64,000 bases of DNA, taken from Methanomassiliicoccaceae archaeon UBA71. GTDB lineage: Archaea > Thermoplasmatota > Thermoplasmata > Methanomassiliicoccales > Methanomethylophilaceae. The stretch covers positions 62,001 through 126,000 of the forward strand of contig DARO01000012.1 of the NCBI GenBank assembly GCA_002504405.1, in the 5' to 3' direction. The position numbers and the translations under genes are program-made. Positions 33,940 through 42,337 of this stretch are shown piece by piece. The notes under the pieces are model-generated. The model saw only the letters and a list, made by a program, of their open reading frames with translations, did no database searches and had not been told where the DNA came from. Position 1 is the stretch's first letter; each line of letters starts with the position of its first letter.

Positions 33940-35046
33940 ATGGAATTCGAGCTCCCGCCCTCTCTGGGCGTGTATGGAAACGAGAAGATCGCCAAGGACA
34001 TACTGTCCAGGATATGGGGGAAGCGCGGCGTGTTCACATGCACTGTCGCCAACACCCGCACGTCCACAATCCCCGGGGTCTCCGATGCGGGCGACACCCC
34101 GGAGCTGACCATGTTCACACCCGCGGCGGATGCGGAGATACTCGTCAGCGGCAAGGTCAGCTGCATGAGCGGGATCCCGATTAACCCCGGCGGAATACCC
34201 ACCCCGGCCACCCTTACGAAGGCCGCGCTGGACCTGAGCGGGATGCCGTTCTTCATAGTGAACGGCGGATGCGAGATCGTCCCCTACGTCCCGTACTTCG
34301 ATATGGGCGGGAAGTGCGGCGAGAAGATCACGACGGGCAGGTCCGTGGAGAACGTGAAGGAGGAGTACGAGAAGGGGTACATGCTAGGCGAGATGCTCGC
34401 CAGGGCATACGACTTCGTGATCATAAGCGAGAGCTGCGCCGGAGGCACGACCACCGCCCTCGCGGTCATGATGGCGATGGGGGTCCTCAGGGAGAACCTG
34501 GTCAGCAGCAGCTCCCCGAACAACCCGAAGGAGCTAAAATCCAGGCTCGTGGCGGAGGCGCTCGCCGCCGCCGGCATCGGGATCGGGGACCTGAAGGACG
34601 ACCCTCTGAAGGCCATAGAGTGCGTTGGGGACCCAATGCTCCCGGCGAACATAGGGATACTGTGCGGAGCGGCGAAGAGCGTGCCGGTCATCGTCGGAGG
34701 AGGCACGCAGCTGGCCGCCGTCATGGCAGGTGCCGCCGTCATGCATCCCGAACTGATCGGAAACTTCATGCAGGGGACGACCAGGTGGCTGATGAACGAC
34801 CCCAACTCCAGCATGCCCAGGATCATGGACTCCATCTCGCCGGACATCCCCATAGTGTACGTCAACGTGGACTACGGCGACAGCCCCTACGAGGGCCTCC
34901 AGGCCTACGAATGGGGTTTCATAAAGGAGGGCGTCGGATGCGGGGGCGCCTCCGTCGGGGCGATCGCCGAATCCGCCGGAAGGATAACATGCGCCGACCT
35001 CGTGGACAGGGTCCATGAGATATACCGCGGGATAATGGGCCTCTGA
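33940..35046 (+). CDS. cobT: CobT-type nicotinate-nucleotide:base phosphoribosyltransferase
   Basis: A 368-residue protein of the archaeal CobT family. It activates the lower-ligand base of cobamides by forming the alpha-ribotide from nicotinate mononucleotide. Landmarks are FTCTVANTRTSTIPGVSDAG, GGCEIVPYVPYFDMGGKCGEKI, ISESCAGGTTTALA, VIVGGGTQLAAVMAGAA and YEWGFIKEGVGCGG. An in-frame GTG at 33931 overlaps the upstream stop. It faces the cobD-cobY operon across a small scar. Confidence 0.9.
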   Translation: MEFELPPSLGVYGNEKIAKDILSRIWGKRGVFTCTVANTRTSTIPGVSDAGDTPELTMFTPAADAEILVSGKVSCMSGIPINPGGIPTPATLTKAALDLSGMPFFIVNGGCEIVPYVPYFDMGGKCGEKITTGRSVENVKEEYEKGYMLGEMLARAYDFVIISESCAGGTTTALAVMMAMGVLRENLVSSSSPNNPKELKSRLVAEALAAAGIGIGDLKDDPLKAIECVGDPMLPANIGILCGAAKSVPVIVGGGTQLAAVMAGAAVMHPELIGNFMQGTTRWLMNDPNSSMPRIMDSISPDIPIVYVNVDYGDSPYEGLQAYEWGFIKEGVGCGGASVGAIAESAGRITCADLVDRVHEIYRGIMGL

Positions 35047-35080
35047 GCCCCCTTACCCGCCCTCCGGGGCGGATTTCCTC

Positions 35081-35341
35081 TTATTTCCGGGGATGGTCTC
35101 CCCCGTACCTAACCTCGAAGTAGCGCCTCAGGTTTCCTGATATCTCGCGGACAACGCCATCCTCCAGGGACAGCTCCCCGCCGCTCCTGCGGAGATCGTC
35201 CGAGAACATGTTGGCCAGGCAGTAGACCTCGCCGGCCTCGGTGAATGAGTACAGCTTCGCCTTCTGACCGTACTCGCGCTCACGGACCTTCAGCATACCG
35301 TCGCTGACCAGCCGCTTCTTCGGTGATTCGGGAACATACAA
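35081..35341 (-). pseudogene. Winged-helix regulator, N-terminus cut off
   Basis: The remaining ~86 residues contain SPKKRLVSDGMLKVREREYGQKAKLYSFTEAGEVY, the recognition-helix end and wing of a small DNA-binding regulator. What should precede it, the first helices, is absent. The frame begins abruptly where unrelated + strand coding sequence starts. It is most likely a gene truncated by insertion or deletion. Confidence 0.55.
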
Positions 35342-35561
35342 GAACCTGTTTTACAACAACGCCCCAGTGTCCATTACCGGTGGAACATGGTTCAACGCTG
35401 ACACCTACAGCAACTTGAAGAACAGTATCGGCGAAGGATACGAACTGGTCAAAACGGAAGAATGCGTAGATTATGATGGCCTTACCATAACCAAAGGCGA
35501 CAACGTGACCGACCTCTCGGGACAGGTTTACTATTTCGAAGTTGTTCAATCGTCAGACTGA
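35319..35561 (+). pseudogene. 3' fragment of a surface/secreted repeat protein
   Basis: An open frame with no sensible start that ends at a normal TGA. The sequence YKNLFYNNAPVSITGGTWF, TYSNLKNSIGEGYELV, and TKGDNVTDLSGQVYYFEV is Asn/Gly/Thr-rich, like the C-terminal end of large cell-surface repeat proteins. Base composition is clearly more A/T-rich than neighbours. It is read here as debris of a rearrangement that also truncated the adjacent regulator. Confidence 0.5.
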
Positions 35562-35666
35562 ATGTCGTCTATGACCAATAAAACGGGCCTCTGGCCCACC
35601 TTACCTTCCGAAAATCGTTACCGATGGAGGGGCCCGCCTATAGGATTCTCATTGCGGAACCGAATC

Positions 35667-36278
35667 TCACTCCCTGAAGTAACTCCTCGCCAGATCGAGC
35701 TCCATCGGAGTGTTCACGTTCACGGAAAGCTCCACCCAGTTCGTCTCGAACAGGTACTCCTCCAGGTAGTCCCCTGCCAGCGTCCTCGGGCGGTTCATGA
35801 TGCACAGCCCGGACAGGACCCACGACTTCCCGTGGTACTCCCTCGTGTACGACGGGATGATCCCCGTCCTGCGGACGGTATCCTCGTCCACCACCGCGAT
35901 GGCCGACTCCATGACAGACGGGGCGAAATATTCTATGAAGGTGTCGACGACCTCCGTCGTCAGCAGCGGGAGGTCGGATGGGCATGTGAGGACGTGGTCC
36001 CCTTCCATGACCTCGAACGCCTGGTGCAGGTCGTCCATGAAGCTCTCCCCGGAAGTGCGTATCGTCTCGACGCCCATGCCGTTGAGGTACCTCTCCGTCT
36101 CGATGGTGTTGTCACTCACCGACACCAGGAGCCTGTCTATGTGGGATGAGGCCGAGAGGGCGTCCACCACCCTCTGCACGACCGGCACGCCTCCGACCTT
36201 CTGCATGGGCTTCTCTATCCCGCACCTCCCCATCCGGCTTCCCTTGCCGCCTGCGTTTATCAGAGCCTCCACGTGCAC
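35667..36278 (-). CDS. cobY: GTP:adenosylcobinamide-phosphate guanylyltransferase CobY
   Basis: A 203-residue nucleotidyltransferase, the archaeal replacement of bacterial CobU's transferase activity. It forms adenosylcobinamide-GDP. The N-terminal GGKGSRMG loop with the KPM Lys and the TCPSDLPLL metal motif are present. The start is GTG (36278, or 36272). Last gene of the cobD-cbiB-cbiZ-cobS-cobY operon. Confidence 0.92.
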   Translation of the reverse strand: MHVEALINAGGKGSRMGRCGIEKPMQKVGGVPVVQRVVDALSASSHIDRLLVSVSDNTIETERYLNGMGVETIRTSGESFMDDLHQAFEVMEGDHVLTCPSDLPLLTTEVVDTFIEYFAPSVMESAIAVVDEDTVRRTGIIPSYTREYHGKSWVLSGLCIMNRPRTLAGDYLEEYLFETNWVELSVNVNTPMELDLARSYFRE

Positions 36279-36281
36279 ACC

Positions 36282-37142
36282 TCATATCACTGCGAGATAG
36301 ACCAGGAGCACGAACAGAACCGACACCCTGGCGATCTCGTTGGTGGCCCCGAGTATATCCCCGTTGACCATCCCGAACGTCTTGTTCGCATTCCTCGCCA
36401 TCAGGAACCCGACGACTATGGCCGTCAGCACCCCGATCAGGGCCGGGAACAGAGCGTCCATGACGCTGAGCCTCGGATCTATATCGGTTGCCATATTGAA
36501 TAGGAAGAAGGCGCCGAGAATGAGCAGGAACGACAGCACGAGCCCGAGGATCGAGGCCTTCCAGACGGAGTCCGTCGTGGTCATGGCCACCTGGCGGCCC
36601 GCCATCCCGTTGCCCGGGGTCCCGTAGGCAGCGGCAGCGACCATGGCGACCTTGACGAACACCTCCACCGCGGCAGGGACCGCTATGATCCACACTTCTA
36701 CCCCCAGGCAAGAGTACAGCGCGAATGCCAGAATCACGGTTGTCAGGGCGACCCCCATTCCCCCGGCACCTACGAGGGTGTCCTTCAGTGCGCGCACATG
36801 GTCCTCCCTCTTCCCCGAGGAGACGATCATGCCGTCTCCGAAATCGGCCAGCCCGTCGAAGTGGAGGAACTTGCTCCCTATGTACACCGTGGCGAGGATC
36901 AGCGCCGCCACCAGCGATGGGTTCCCGAATCCGTTCGTGCAGGCGTAGACCATGACCGTGGTCTCGATGAGCAGTATCACCCCAAGTAGCGCCCCCACCA
37001 TGGGTGCCAGATGGAACTTGCGCTCCATCTCGTCGATGTCCTCCTGGACGATGTCCATGTGCCAGATGGTGAAGAATGACACCATCGCCTTTAGCGCGGA
37101 GCCTTTCCTCGCGGAACTGCCCCCGTTTATTTCCTCTGTCAT
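36282..37142 (-). CDS. cobS: Adenosylcobinamide-GDP ribazoletransferase CobS (cobalamin synthase)
   Basis: A 286-residue membrane protein with about seven helices that joins adenosylcobinamide-GDP and alpha-ribazole. The LHFDGLADFGDGM motif with acidic metal ligands and the later AAYGTPGNGM segment are family hallmarks. The ATG overlaps the cbiZ stop by four bases (ATGA), and cobY follows after 3 bases. Confidence 0.94.
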   Translation of the reverse strand: MTEEINGGSSARKGSALKAMVSFFTIWHMDIVQEDIDEMERKFHLAPMVGALLGVILLIETTVMVYACTNGFGNPSLVAALILATVYIGSKFLHFDGLADFGDGMIVSSGKREDHVRALKDTLVGAGGMGVALTTVILAFALYSCLGVEVWIIAVPAAVEVFVKVAMVAAAAYGTPGNGMAGRQVAMTTTDSVWKASILGLVLSFLLILGAFFLFNMATDIDPRLSVMDALFPALIGVLTAIVVGFLMARNANKTFGMVNGDILGATNEIARVSVLFVLLVYLAVI

Positions 37143-38152
37143 CTGTATCCCCTTGCGATACGGGCTGCGACCGCCTCCGCGACGGTGCGCGCTGCATCCC
37201 CCTCGTACACCGGCGATCCGCCGAACTCCCTCATGCACATGCCGGAGACGATCCCCGCGATGCGCCTGTCTCCGTCCGCGTAGAGGGAGTCCGCGCGCGG
37301 GCGTATATAATCCATGATGTCCAGGGCGGCGACCGCCTCCTGGCTTGAAAGGTAGCTCTCGGCCTTGGCACGGTACTCCTCCGGGCCGTCGGCGGCGCCC
37401 GACATCGAGCGCAGGTCCTCCACCGTGAACCCCCATGACCCGAGGACCCTCTCCGATGTCTCCGGCACCGGGTGCTCGCCCCTGCGGCGCAGTGCCTCGC
37501 CGACCGCCGACCGGACCGCCCTTGCGGCGGCTATCCCGATGTCCGACCCGGTCCCGGCGTAGTCCCTTCCCCCTCCCCTCATCGGGGAGAGGACGGCGAC
37601 CGCATCCGATGTCGTTCCGGTCTCCCTGTACCCCAGCCCGGCCATGGCGGCGGACTTCGCCTCCACCATGGGGATGAGTATGTTCGCCCTGCCGGCGTCG
37701 GACAGCGGCTCCGAGACCATGACCACCGTGTTTATCGTCCCCGCCAGTGCCGCCGCCCTCCGGAGGGAGACCGCATGGCGCTCGTCCCAGTGCTCCAGCA
37801 CGTCGCCGGCGACCACGTGGTTGCTCAGGCCCGCCGTCGCGGCGGCGGTGGCGGACGCCCCGCCGTACTCGGATTCCTGGATGTTGAAAACGTGGTCCAC
37901 CTCCGCTGCGGTCATCATCCCCATGGAATCCTCCGGGAGCCCCAGGGAGTCCCTCACGCGCACGGCATGGGCAGCCGGATCCGGGCAGTCGTAGTCCCGC
38001 GGAACCTGCATTATGAAGAACGCGCCCACCGTCGAGGAGCCCCCGCGAAGCACGGCGTTGCCGAAGGACTCCATCGGCTCGCTGAGCCTGACGACCGCCA
38101 CCGGGAGGCCCTCGCATTCCTCGATGCTCCACGAGGACACGGGGCGGCTCAA
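37139..38152 (-). CDS. cbiZ: Adenosylcobinamide amidohydrolase CbiZ
   Basis: A 337-residue enzyme that cleaves the aminopropanol arm of salvaged cobinamides so they can be rebuilt with the cell's own lower ligand. Landmarks are GNAVLRGGSSTVGAFFIMQVP, MTAAEVDHVF, ATAGLSNHVVAGD and TGTTSDAVAVLSP. A TTG start at 38152 is proposed because it overlaps the cbiB stop (TTGA). About 220 residues make the CbiZ core; the C-terminal ~100-residue helical region is extra and of unknown role. Confidence 0.88.
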   Translation of the reverse strand: MSRPVSSWSIEECEGLPVAVVRLSEPMESFGNAVLRGGSSTVGAFFIMQVPRDYDCPDPAAHAVRVRDSLGLPEDSMGMMTAAEVDHVFNIQESEYGGASATAAATAGLSNHVVAGDVLEHWDERHAVSLRRAAALAGTINTVVMVSEPLSDAGRANILIPMVEAKSAAMAGLGYRETGTTSDAVAVLSPMRGGGRDYAGTGSDIGIAAARAVRSAVGEALRRRGEHPVPETSERVLGSWGFTVEDLRSMSGAADGPEEYRAKAESYLSSQEAVAALDIMDYIRPRADSLYADGDRRIAGIVSGMCMREFGGSPVYEGDAARTVAEAVAARIARGYR

Positions 38153-39168
38153 ATCAGAGACCCCCAGAACCCGAACACGGCATCCTCCAGGAACAGCTGG
38201 ACGTGTATGCCGACGGCGCCGAACAGGAGCAGGCACACCGTGAGCAGGAACAGCATCGAAGACAGCTCGATCAGCCTGCAGCACCTCTTCACATCGCGGG
38301 TGGTGGGGAGGGGCCCGACGCCCATGACGTAGACGCCCTTCTTCTCCATGCTTATGCCGAGCACCGCCGACGTGGCGGTCATGGACCATCCGCTGTTCGG
38401 ACTGGGGGTCTTGGAGTGCTCCGCCTTCGCGGCGGGCACCGCCTTCCTCCAGTCCATGCCGAGCATCATCCCGGCCAGCGCTATGAAGTACGGCGAGACC
38501 CGGGATGTCACGAAGCCGAGGACGTCGTCGAACCTGGCCGGGAACCGGCCGAGCTTTGAGTACTTGTCGTTGAGGTATCCCCACATCGCATCCATCAGAT
38601 TCGCGCAGCGGAACATCACCGCCCCAGGGAGCCCCAGTATGCCGAAGTACAGCATCGGAGAGTACGCGCTGTCGACGAGGTTCTCGCTGACCGTCTCGCA
38701 GCAGGACGAGGCGATGTGTCCCGCGTCCATGCCACGGGTGTTGCGGCTGACGATCATCTGGACCTTCCCTGCGGCGTCCTCCACGCGACCCTCGTCGAGG
38801 TCCGCGCAGATGGGGTCGCAGTGCTTCCTGAACGAGAATATCGCGAAGGACACCTTGAACAGCAGCGCGGTGAGGATTATCCACGCGACCTCCCCCGCCA
38901 GAGGCGACACCGCCGAGATGAGGGCGTAGCGGACCAGGGAGGTCAGCATCAGCCCTATACCCGCGAACAGCAGGAACACGAACAGGTACGACAGGACGCC
39001 CACGGCCACCGGCTTCCACGAGACGCGGTCGGACACGCGACGGTCTATCGCCGCCAGGATGTTGCCCATCCACCTCAGCGGATGGAACCTGTTGGGAACC
39101 TCGCCGATGAACCTGTCTATCGCCAGGGCCAGCACGATCACCAGCATCGCATCCAGCCAGAGGTCCAC
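38149..39168 (-). CDS. cbiB: Adenosylcobinamide-phosphate synthase CbiB
   Basis: A 339-residue membrane enzyme that attaches aminopropanol phosphate to adenosylcobyric acid. Landmarks are AIDRFIGEVPNRFHPLRWMGN near the start, VSRNTRGMDAGHIASSCCETVSENLVDSAYSPMLYF and FRCANLMDAMWGYLN. The GTG at 39168 lies 4 bases beyond the cobD stop and is preferred over a longer reading. Several membrane helices. Confidence 0.93.
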   Translation of the reverse strand: MDLWLDAMLVIVLALAIDRFIGEVPNRFHPLRWMGNILAAIDRRVSDRVSWKPVAVGVLSYLFVFLLFAGIGLMLTSLVRYALISAVSPLAGEVAWIILTALLFKVSFAIFSFRKHCDPICADLDEGRVEDAAGKVQMIVSRNTRGMDAGHIASSCCETVSENLVDSAYSPMLYFGILGLPGAVMFRCANLMDAMWGYLNDKYSKLGRFPARFDDVLGFVTSRVSPYFIALAGMMLGMDWRKAVPAAKAEHSKTPSPNSGWSMTATSAVLGISMEKKGVYVMGVGPLPTTRDVKRCCRLIELSSMLFLLTVCLLLFGAVGIHVQLFLEDAVFGFWGSLI

Positions 39169-39172
39169 AGTC

Positions 39173-40285
39173 TCACCCGTTGATGACGGAGTCCGCGGCG
39201 GCGATGAACCTGCAGTTGCGCTCGCGGTCCTTGACGCTGTACCTGACATAGGAGCGGTACGCGTCCCCGAAGGACGCGCAGTCGCGGACCATTATCCCGT
39301 GGCTGAGCATCCTCTTGTTGAATGTAGCCGCATCCATCCCGAGCGGCTCCAGTGAATTGAAGTAGAAGAACGAGTCGGACACGGGGCCGGCCGGGAAGCC
39401 TATGGTCTCCAGAGAGGAGTTCATGATCTCCGACTCCTCGGCCATGACCGCGGCGGCACGGTCGACATAGTCCATCTTGTCCCTGAGCAGGACGGTCGCC
39501 ACGGTCTGCTCGATCTGCCCCACGTTCCATGTCATGCGGACCTTGTCCATCTCGGAAATTATGTCGGGGTTAGAGAACCCGAACCCTATCCTTATCCCGG
39601 GTATGGCGAAAGACTTCGTCAGAGAGGATGCGACGATGAGGTTCGAGAACCTGTTCACCATCCCGGAGAGGGTGATGTCGACGTACCCCGGGACCAGCTC
39701 CAGGAGCGTCTCGTCCAGGAACACCAGGACGCCCATGCTGTCCAGCTCCGTCACGAGGCGAACCAGCTTGTCCCTGGGCTCCACCCTGCCGGTCGGGTTG
39801 TTGGGATTGCAGATGTATACAGCCCTGGCGCCTTCCGCCATCTCGAGCAGCCTGTCCGGATCGATCCTGAAGTCGTCCTCCGGGTCCAGCACCATCTGGT
39901 CTATCCTTGCGCCGACTATCTTGCACTGCTGGGTGTACTCCGCGAACGAGGGGCACGGTATGACGACTCTGTCGCCCCTGTTGAAGAATGTGTTGGGGAC
40001 GTTCCTTATGATGTCGGACGATCCCGCCCCGACTGTGATGCAGTCGGTGCGCACGTTGAACGTCCTGGCTATGGTCTCCTTCAGCTCCGCGGACGAATCG
40101 TCGGGATAGTGCCCGACCGCAGGGATCGCGGAGGCGACTATCTCGGCGAGGCCCTCCGGGGGCCCGAAGGGGTTCAGATTGTGGCTGAAGTCCTCTATCC
40201 CCTCCAGCCTCCATGCCTGCCCACCGTGAACTGTCTTGGGGAGCGATGAGAGCTCCCCCCTCGGCAAAATACGCCCCTTCGTCAT
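39173..40285 (-). CDS. cobD: L-threonine-O-3-phosphate decarboxylase CobD
   Basis: A 370-residue PLP enzyme of the aminotransferase I fold that makes (R)-1-amino-2-propanol phosphate for cobamides. DFSHNLNPFGPP near the start, VGAGSSDIIRNVP, YICNPNNPTGR and the PLP-lysine region SSLTKSFAIPGIRIGF are visible. The family is close to HisC, but operon membership with cbiB settles the role. First gene of the corrinoid operon; TATATAC about 25 bp upstream is a likely promoter. Confidence 0.9.
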   Translation of the reverse strand: MTKGRILPRGELSSLPKTVHGGQAWRLEGIEDFSHNLNPFGPPEGLAEIVASAIPAVGHYPDDSSAELKETIARTFNVRTDCITVGAGSSDIIRNVPNTFFNRGDRVVIPCPSFAEYTQQCKIVGARIDQMVLDPEDDFRIDPDRLLEMAEGARAVYICNPNNPTGRVEPRDKLVRLVTELDSMGVLVFLDETLLELVPGYVDITLSGMVNRFSNLIVASSLTKSFAIPGIRIGFGFSNPDIISEMDKVRMTWNVGQIEQTVATVLLRDKMDYVDRAAAVMAEESEIMNSSLETIGFPAGPVSDSFFYFNSLEPLGMDAATFNKRMLSHGIMVRDCASFGDAYRSYVRYSVKDRERNCRFIAAADSVING

Positions 40286-40383
40286 AGCCTCTGCTTATCC
40301 GAATGATGGTATATATGATGTTGGTCTATGGTTCCATCCATCATCCGCCAGGGCTCCTCTGGCTATTGTGAGAATCATGTGAG

Positions 40384-40457
40384 CGGGCCCGTCGGGATTC
40401 GAACCCGAGTCTGAGGCTCCGGAGGCCCCCATGCTATCCAAGCTATACTACGAGCCC
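40384..40457 (-). tRNA. tRNA-Arg (anticodon CCG)
   Basis: The minus strand folds as a 74-base tRNA: acceptor GGGCTCG/CGGGCCC, anticodon stem GGGGC/GCCTC around loop CTCCGGA (anticodon CCG), T arm TCGGG-TTCGAAT-CCCGA. Discriminator G. The 3' CCA is not encoded. The D stem is weak (one A-C mismatch). No intron. Confidence 0.93.
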
Positions 40458-40489
40458 GGCTTGAAAATTAAAGATGAGATGAGAGTTGT

Positions 40490-40512
40490 GCCGGGGCGGG
40501 TGGCGCCCCGGC
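40490..40512. terminator. Hairpin after the S27ae gene
   Basis: GCCGGGGC/GCCCCGGC, 8 bp with a 7-base loop, between the S27ae stop and the tRNA-Arg gene. Confidence 0.5.
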
Positions 40513-40563
40513 GATCCTGTGCCTCCTGTTGAGAGGGTGGAGGCGGATGAAGATGCTCTCTTC

Positions 40564-40746
40564 TCAGTTCTGCTTGAACTCGGTGTATCCGCAGTTACCG
40601 CAGGACACCCTGTCCTTGTGGGTAGCCATGAACACGCCGGGGCCGCACTTGGGGCAGACGGGCTTGGTCCTTGTGATCTTGTTGCCGTCCACGGAGTATG
40701 CGTCCTTCTTCTGTATGGATTTCTTAGGTGCGGGAGCTTTTGCCAT
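40564..40746 (-). CDS. rps27ae: Ribosomal protein S27ae
   Basis: A 60-residue archaeal small-subunit protein with a C4 zinc ribbon (CPKCGPG...CGNCGY) and a basic N-terminus MAKAPAPKKS. It follows S24e by 5 bases; the S24e-S27ae pair next to Spt4/RpoE1 is a widely conserved archaeal cluster. Confidence 0.96.
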   Translation of the reverse strand: MAKAPAPKKSIQKKDAYSVDGNKITRTKPVCPKCGPGVFMATHKDRVSCGNCGYTEFKQN

Positions 40747-40751
40747 CGTGA

Positions 40752-41072
40752 TCACTCCTGGGTCTCCTCGGCGGGTGCCTCGGGCTTGTCGGCCTCGATT
40801 CCGTTCCTCTTGAGCAGGTATTCCCTGTCGAACTCCAGAGCGGCCTCCTTGGACTCGTACACCTTGGCGTAGCCCTTGGAGAGTCCCCTTCCGTAGACGG
40901 ACTCGATGTTGTCGACGACGACGCACTCCCTCTTGGACTTGGTCTGTTTGGCTACTTCCTCGGCCACGGCGTTCCTTCCGGGAGTGGACTCGCCGTTGTG
41001 GTCGATGGTGAAGTACACCTCGACCCTCTTCTGCAGAGGGTTGTCTTTCTGCTGGTTGATTTCCATCTTCAT
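40752..41072 (-). CDS. rps24e: Ribosomal protein S24e
   Basis: A 106-residue small-subunit protein. NPLQKRVEVYFTIDHNGESTPGRNAVAEEVAK and GYAKVYES are typical. The acidic, Ala/Pro/Glu-rich tail is a lineage feature. The ATG overlaps the stop of the dephospho-CoA kinase gene by four bases. Confidence 0.95.
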   Translation of the reverse strand: MKMEINQQKDNPLQKRVEVYFTIDHNGESTPGRNAVAEEVAKQTKSKRECVVVDNIESVYGRGLSKGYAKVYESKEAALEFDREYLLKRNGIEADKPEAPAEETQE

Positions 41073-41569
41073 TCCAGTTCCTCCATTGTGGCCACGAGTT
41101 CCGCGGCCCATTTCCTGATGTCCCCGTCCGTGGTGACGGCCATCATGCACCTTCCGGGGAGCCCGTACACGACTGTCACGCCGTCCGGGGCGTATTCCAG
41201 GACCGGCAGCATCGCCAGATCCTCCTCGCCCTCGACGCGTATCAGGTCGAACTCCCCTCCGATGCCCCTGCGGACGGCATCCGCCATCTGGGCGGTTATG
41301 CTCCCCGCGGGGTTCGAGACGACCTCCTTGGGCTCGTCCTCGACGAGCCTGGCGAAGTCGGTCATCTCCCTGCGCTCCGTGCTGCCGTCATACACAGACA
41401 GCAGCGGCCTCACGCCGTGCCTCCTGAAGGTCAGGGATACCACGTCCCCGACCGTTATGAAATCGGTTTGAGCGTTATTGTCCAGCTCGGACTCGTCCAT
41501 CTCCCGCCCGATGACCTCCTTGAAGGCATCCCTGCGGGACTCCGGTAGGACGAGATCCCTCTCGAACAT
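41069..41569 (-). CDS. GTP-dependent dephospho-CoA kinase (DUF359)
   Basis: A 166-residue protein of the archaeal DUF359 family, shown elsewhere to perform the last step of coenzyme A synthesis with GTP. Motifs are ITVGDVVSLTF, SVYDGSTERR, VSNPAGSIT and VEGEEDLAMLPVLEYAPDGVTVVYG. The gene sits in the conserved cluster with Spt4 and S24e, as in many Euryarchaeota. Confidence 0.93.
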   Translation of the reverse strand: MFERDLVLPESRRDAFKEVIGREMDESELDNNAQTDFITVGDVVSLTFRRHGVRPLLSVYDGSTERREMTDFARLVEDEPKEVVSNPAGSITAQMADAVRRGIGGEFDLIRVEGEEDLAMLPVLEYAPDGVTVVYGLPGRCMMAVTTDGDIRKWAAELVATMEELE

Positions 41570-41573
41570 GCGT

Positions 41574-41765
41574 TCAGCGGACCTTGAGGGCGTACCTGCC
41601 GTTAGCGGATATACCCATCTTCTTAGCGATCTCGGACTTCTCGAAGTCGACGACCGCGAGGAAGCCCTGCCACTCTTTCGAGGTCTGGCCTCCGCAGCGG
41701 GGGCAGACGTCGTCCTCGGAGATGAAGCTGCACTGCTTGCAGGCCTTGAGCACCGGACCGACCAT
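41574..41765 (-). CDS. spt4: Transcription elongation factor Spt4 (RNAP subunit E'')
   Basis: A 63-residue zinc protein (CKQCSFIS...CPRCGG) that pairs with Spt5 to keep RNA polymerase processive. Its ATG shares one base with the rpoE1 stop, so translation is coupled. Confidence 0.94.
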   Translation of the reverse strand: MVGPVLKACKQCSFISEDDVCPRCGGQTSKEWQGFLAVVDFEKSEIAKKMGISANGRYALKVR

Positions 41766-42337
41766 CACTCCTCGCCTCCCTGCTGCTTCCTCTTGTCGTG
41801 GTCCTCCTCGAGCCACTGGATCTTGCCGAGGCCGGGCTGGCGCATGGTGAGCCCGATCTTGCTCTCCTGAGGGTTCTTCTCGTTCAGGTCTATACTGACG
41901 ACCCTGGCCCTGACGATGTCCCCGACGGCGAGGAACCTCCCGGTCTCCTTGCCCACCAGCCTCTGGTTGGTCTCGTCGATGTCGACGCGGTCATCCATCA
42001 CCTGGCTTATGTGGAGCAGACCGTCCAGCGGACCGAATCTCACGAAGGCCCCGAACTTGAGGATCTCGACAACCACGCCCTCCACGATCTCGTTCTCCCT
42101 GGGCTTGAACACGACCTGGTCGAACTTCACCGTCTGGTAGACAGCTCCGTCCCCGTGGACGATGCGCCCGGGACCGACCGTCCTGACGTTCTTTATCAGC
42201 ACTGTGAAGTTCTTGTCCTCCCCCAGGCGGCCCTCGTAGGTCTCCCAGGTGAGGCTGTCGATGACGCTGTCTATGTCATCCTTCAGATCCTTCGGCGGTA
42301 TGCGAACGACCTTCTCGACCTCGGTTTGCATGTACAT
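41765..42337 (-). CDS. rpoE1: DNA-directed RNA polymerase subunit E' (Rpo7)
   Basis: A 190-residue stalk subunit. The N-terminal Rpb7 domain is followed by an S1 RNA-binding domain (GVVVEILKFGAFVRFGPLDGLLHISQV). The tail is charged. First gene of the RpoE1-Spt4-GDPCK-S24e-S27ae operon; GATTATAAATA at about 42376-42386 on the minus strand is the likely promoter. Confidence 0.96.
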   Translation of the reverse strand: MYMQTEVEKVVRIPPKDLKDDIDSVIDSLTWETYEGRLGEDKNFTVLIKNVRTVGPGRIVHGDGAVYQTVKFDQVVFKPRENEIVEGVVVEILKFGAFVRFGPLDGLLHISQVMDDRVDIDETNQRLVGKETGRFLAVGDIVRARVVSIDLNEKNPQESKIGLTMRQPGLGKIQWLEEDHDKRKQQGGEE

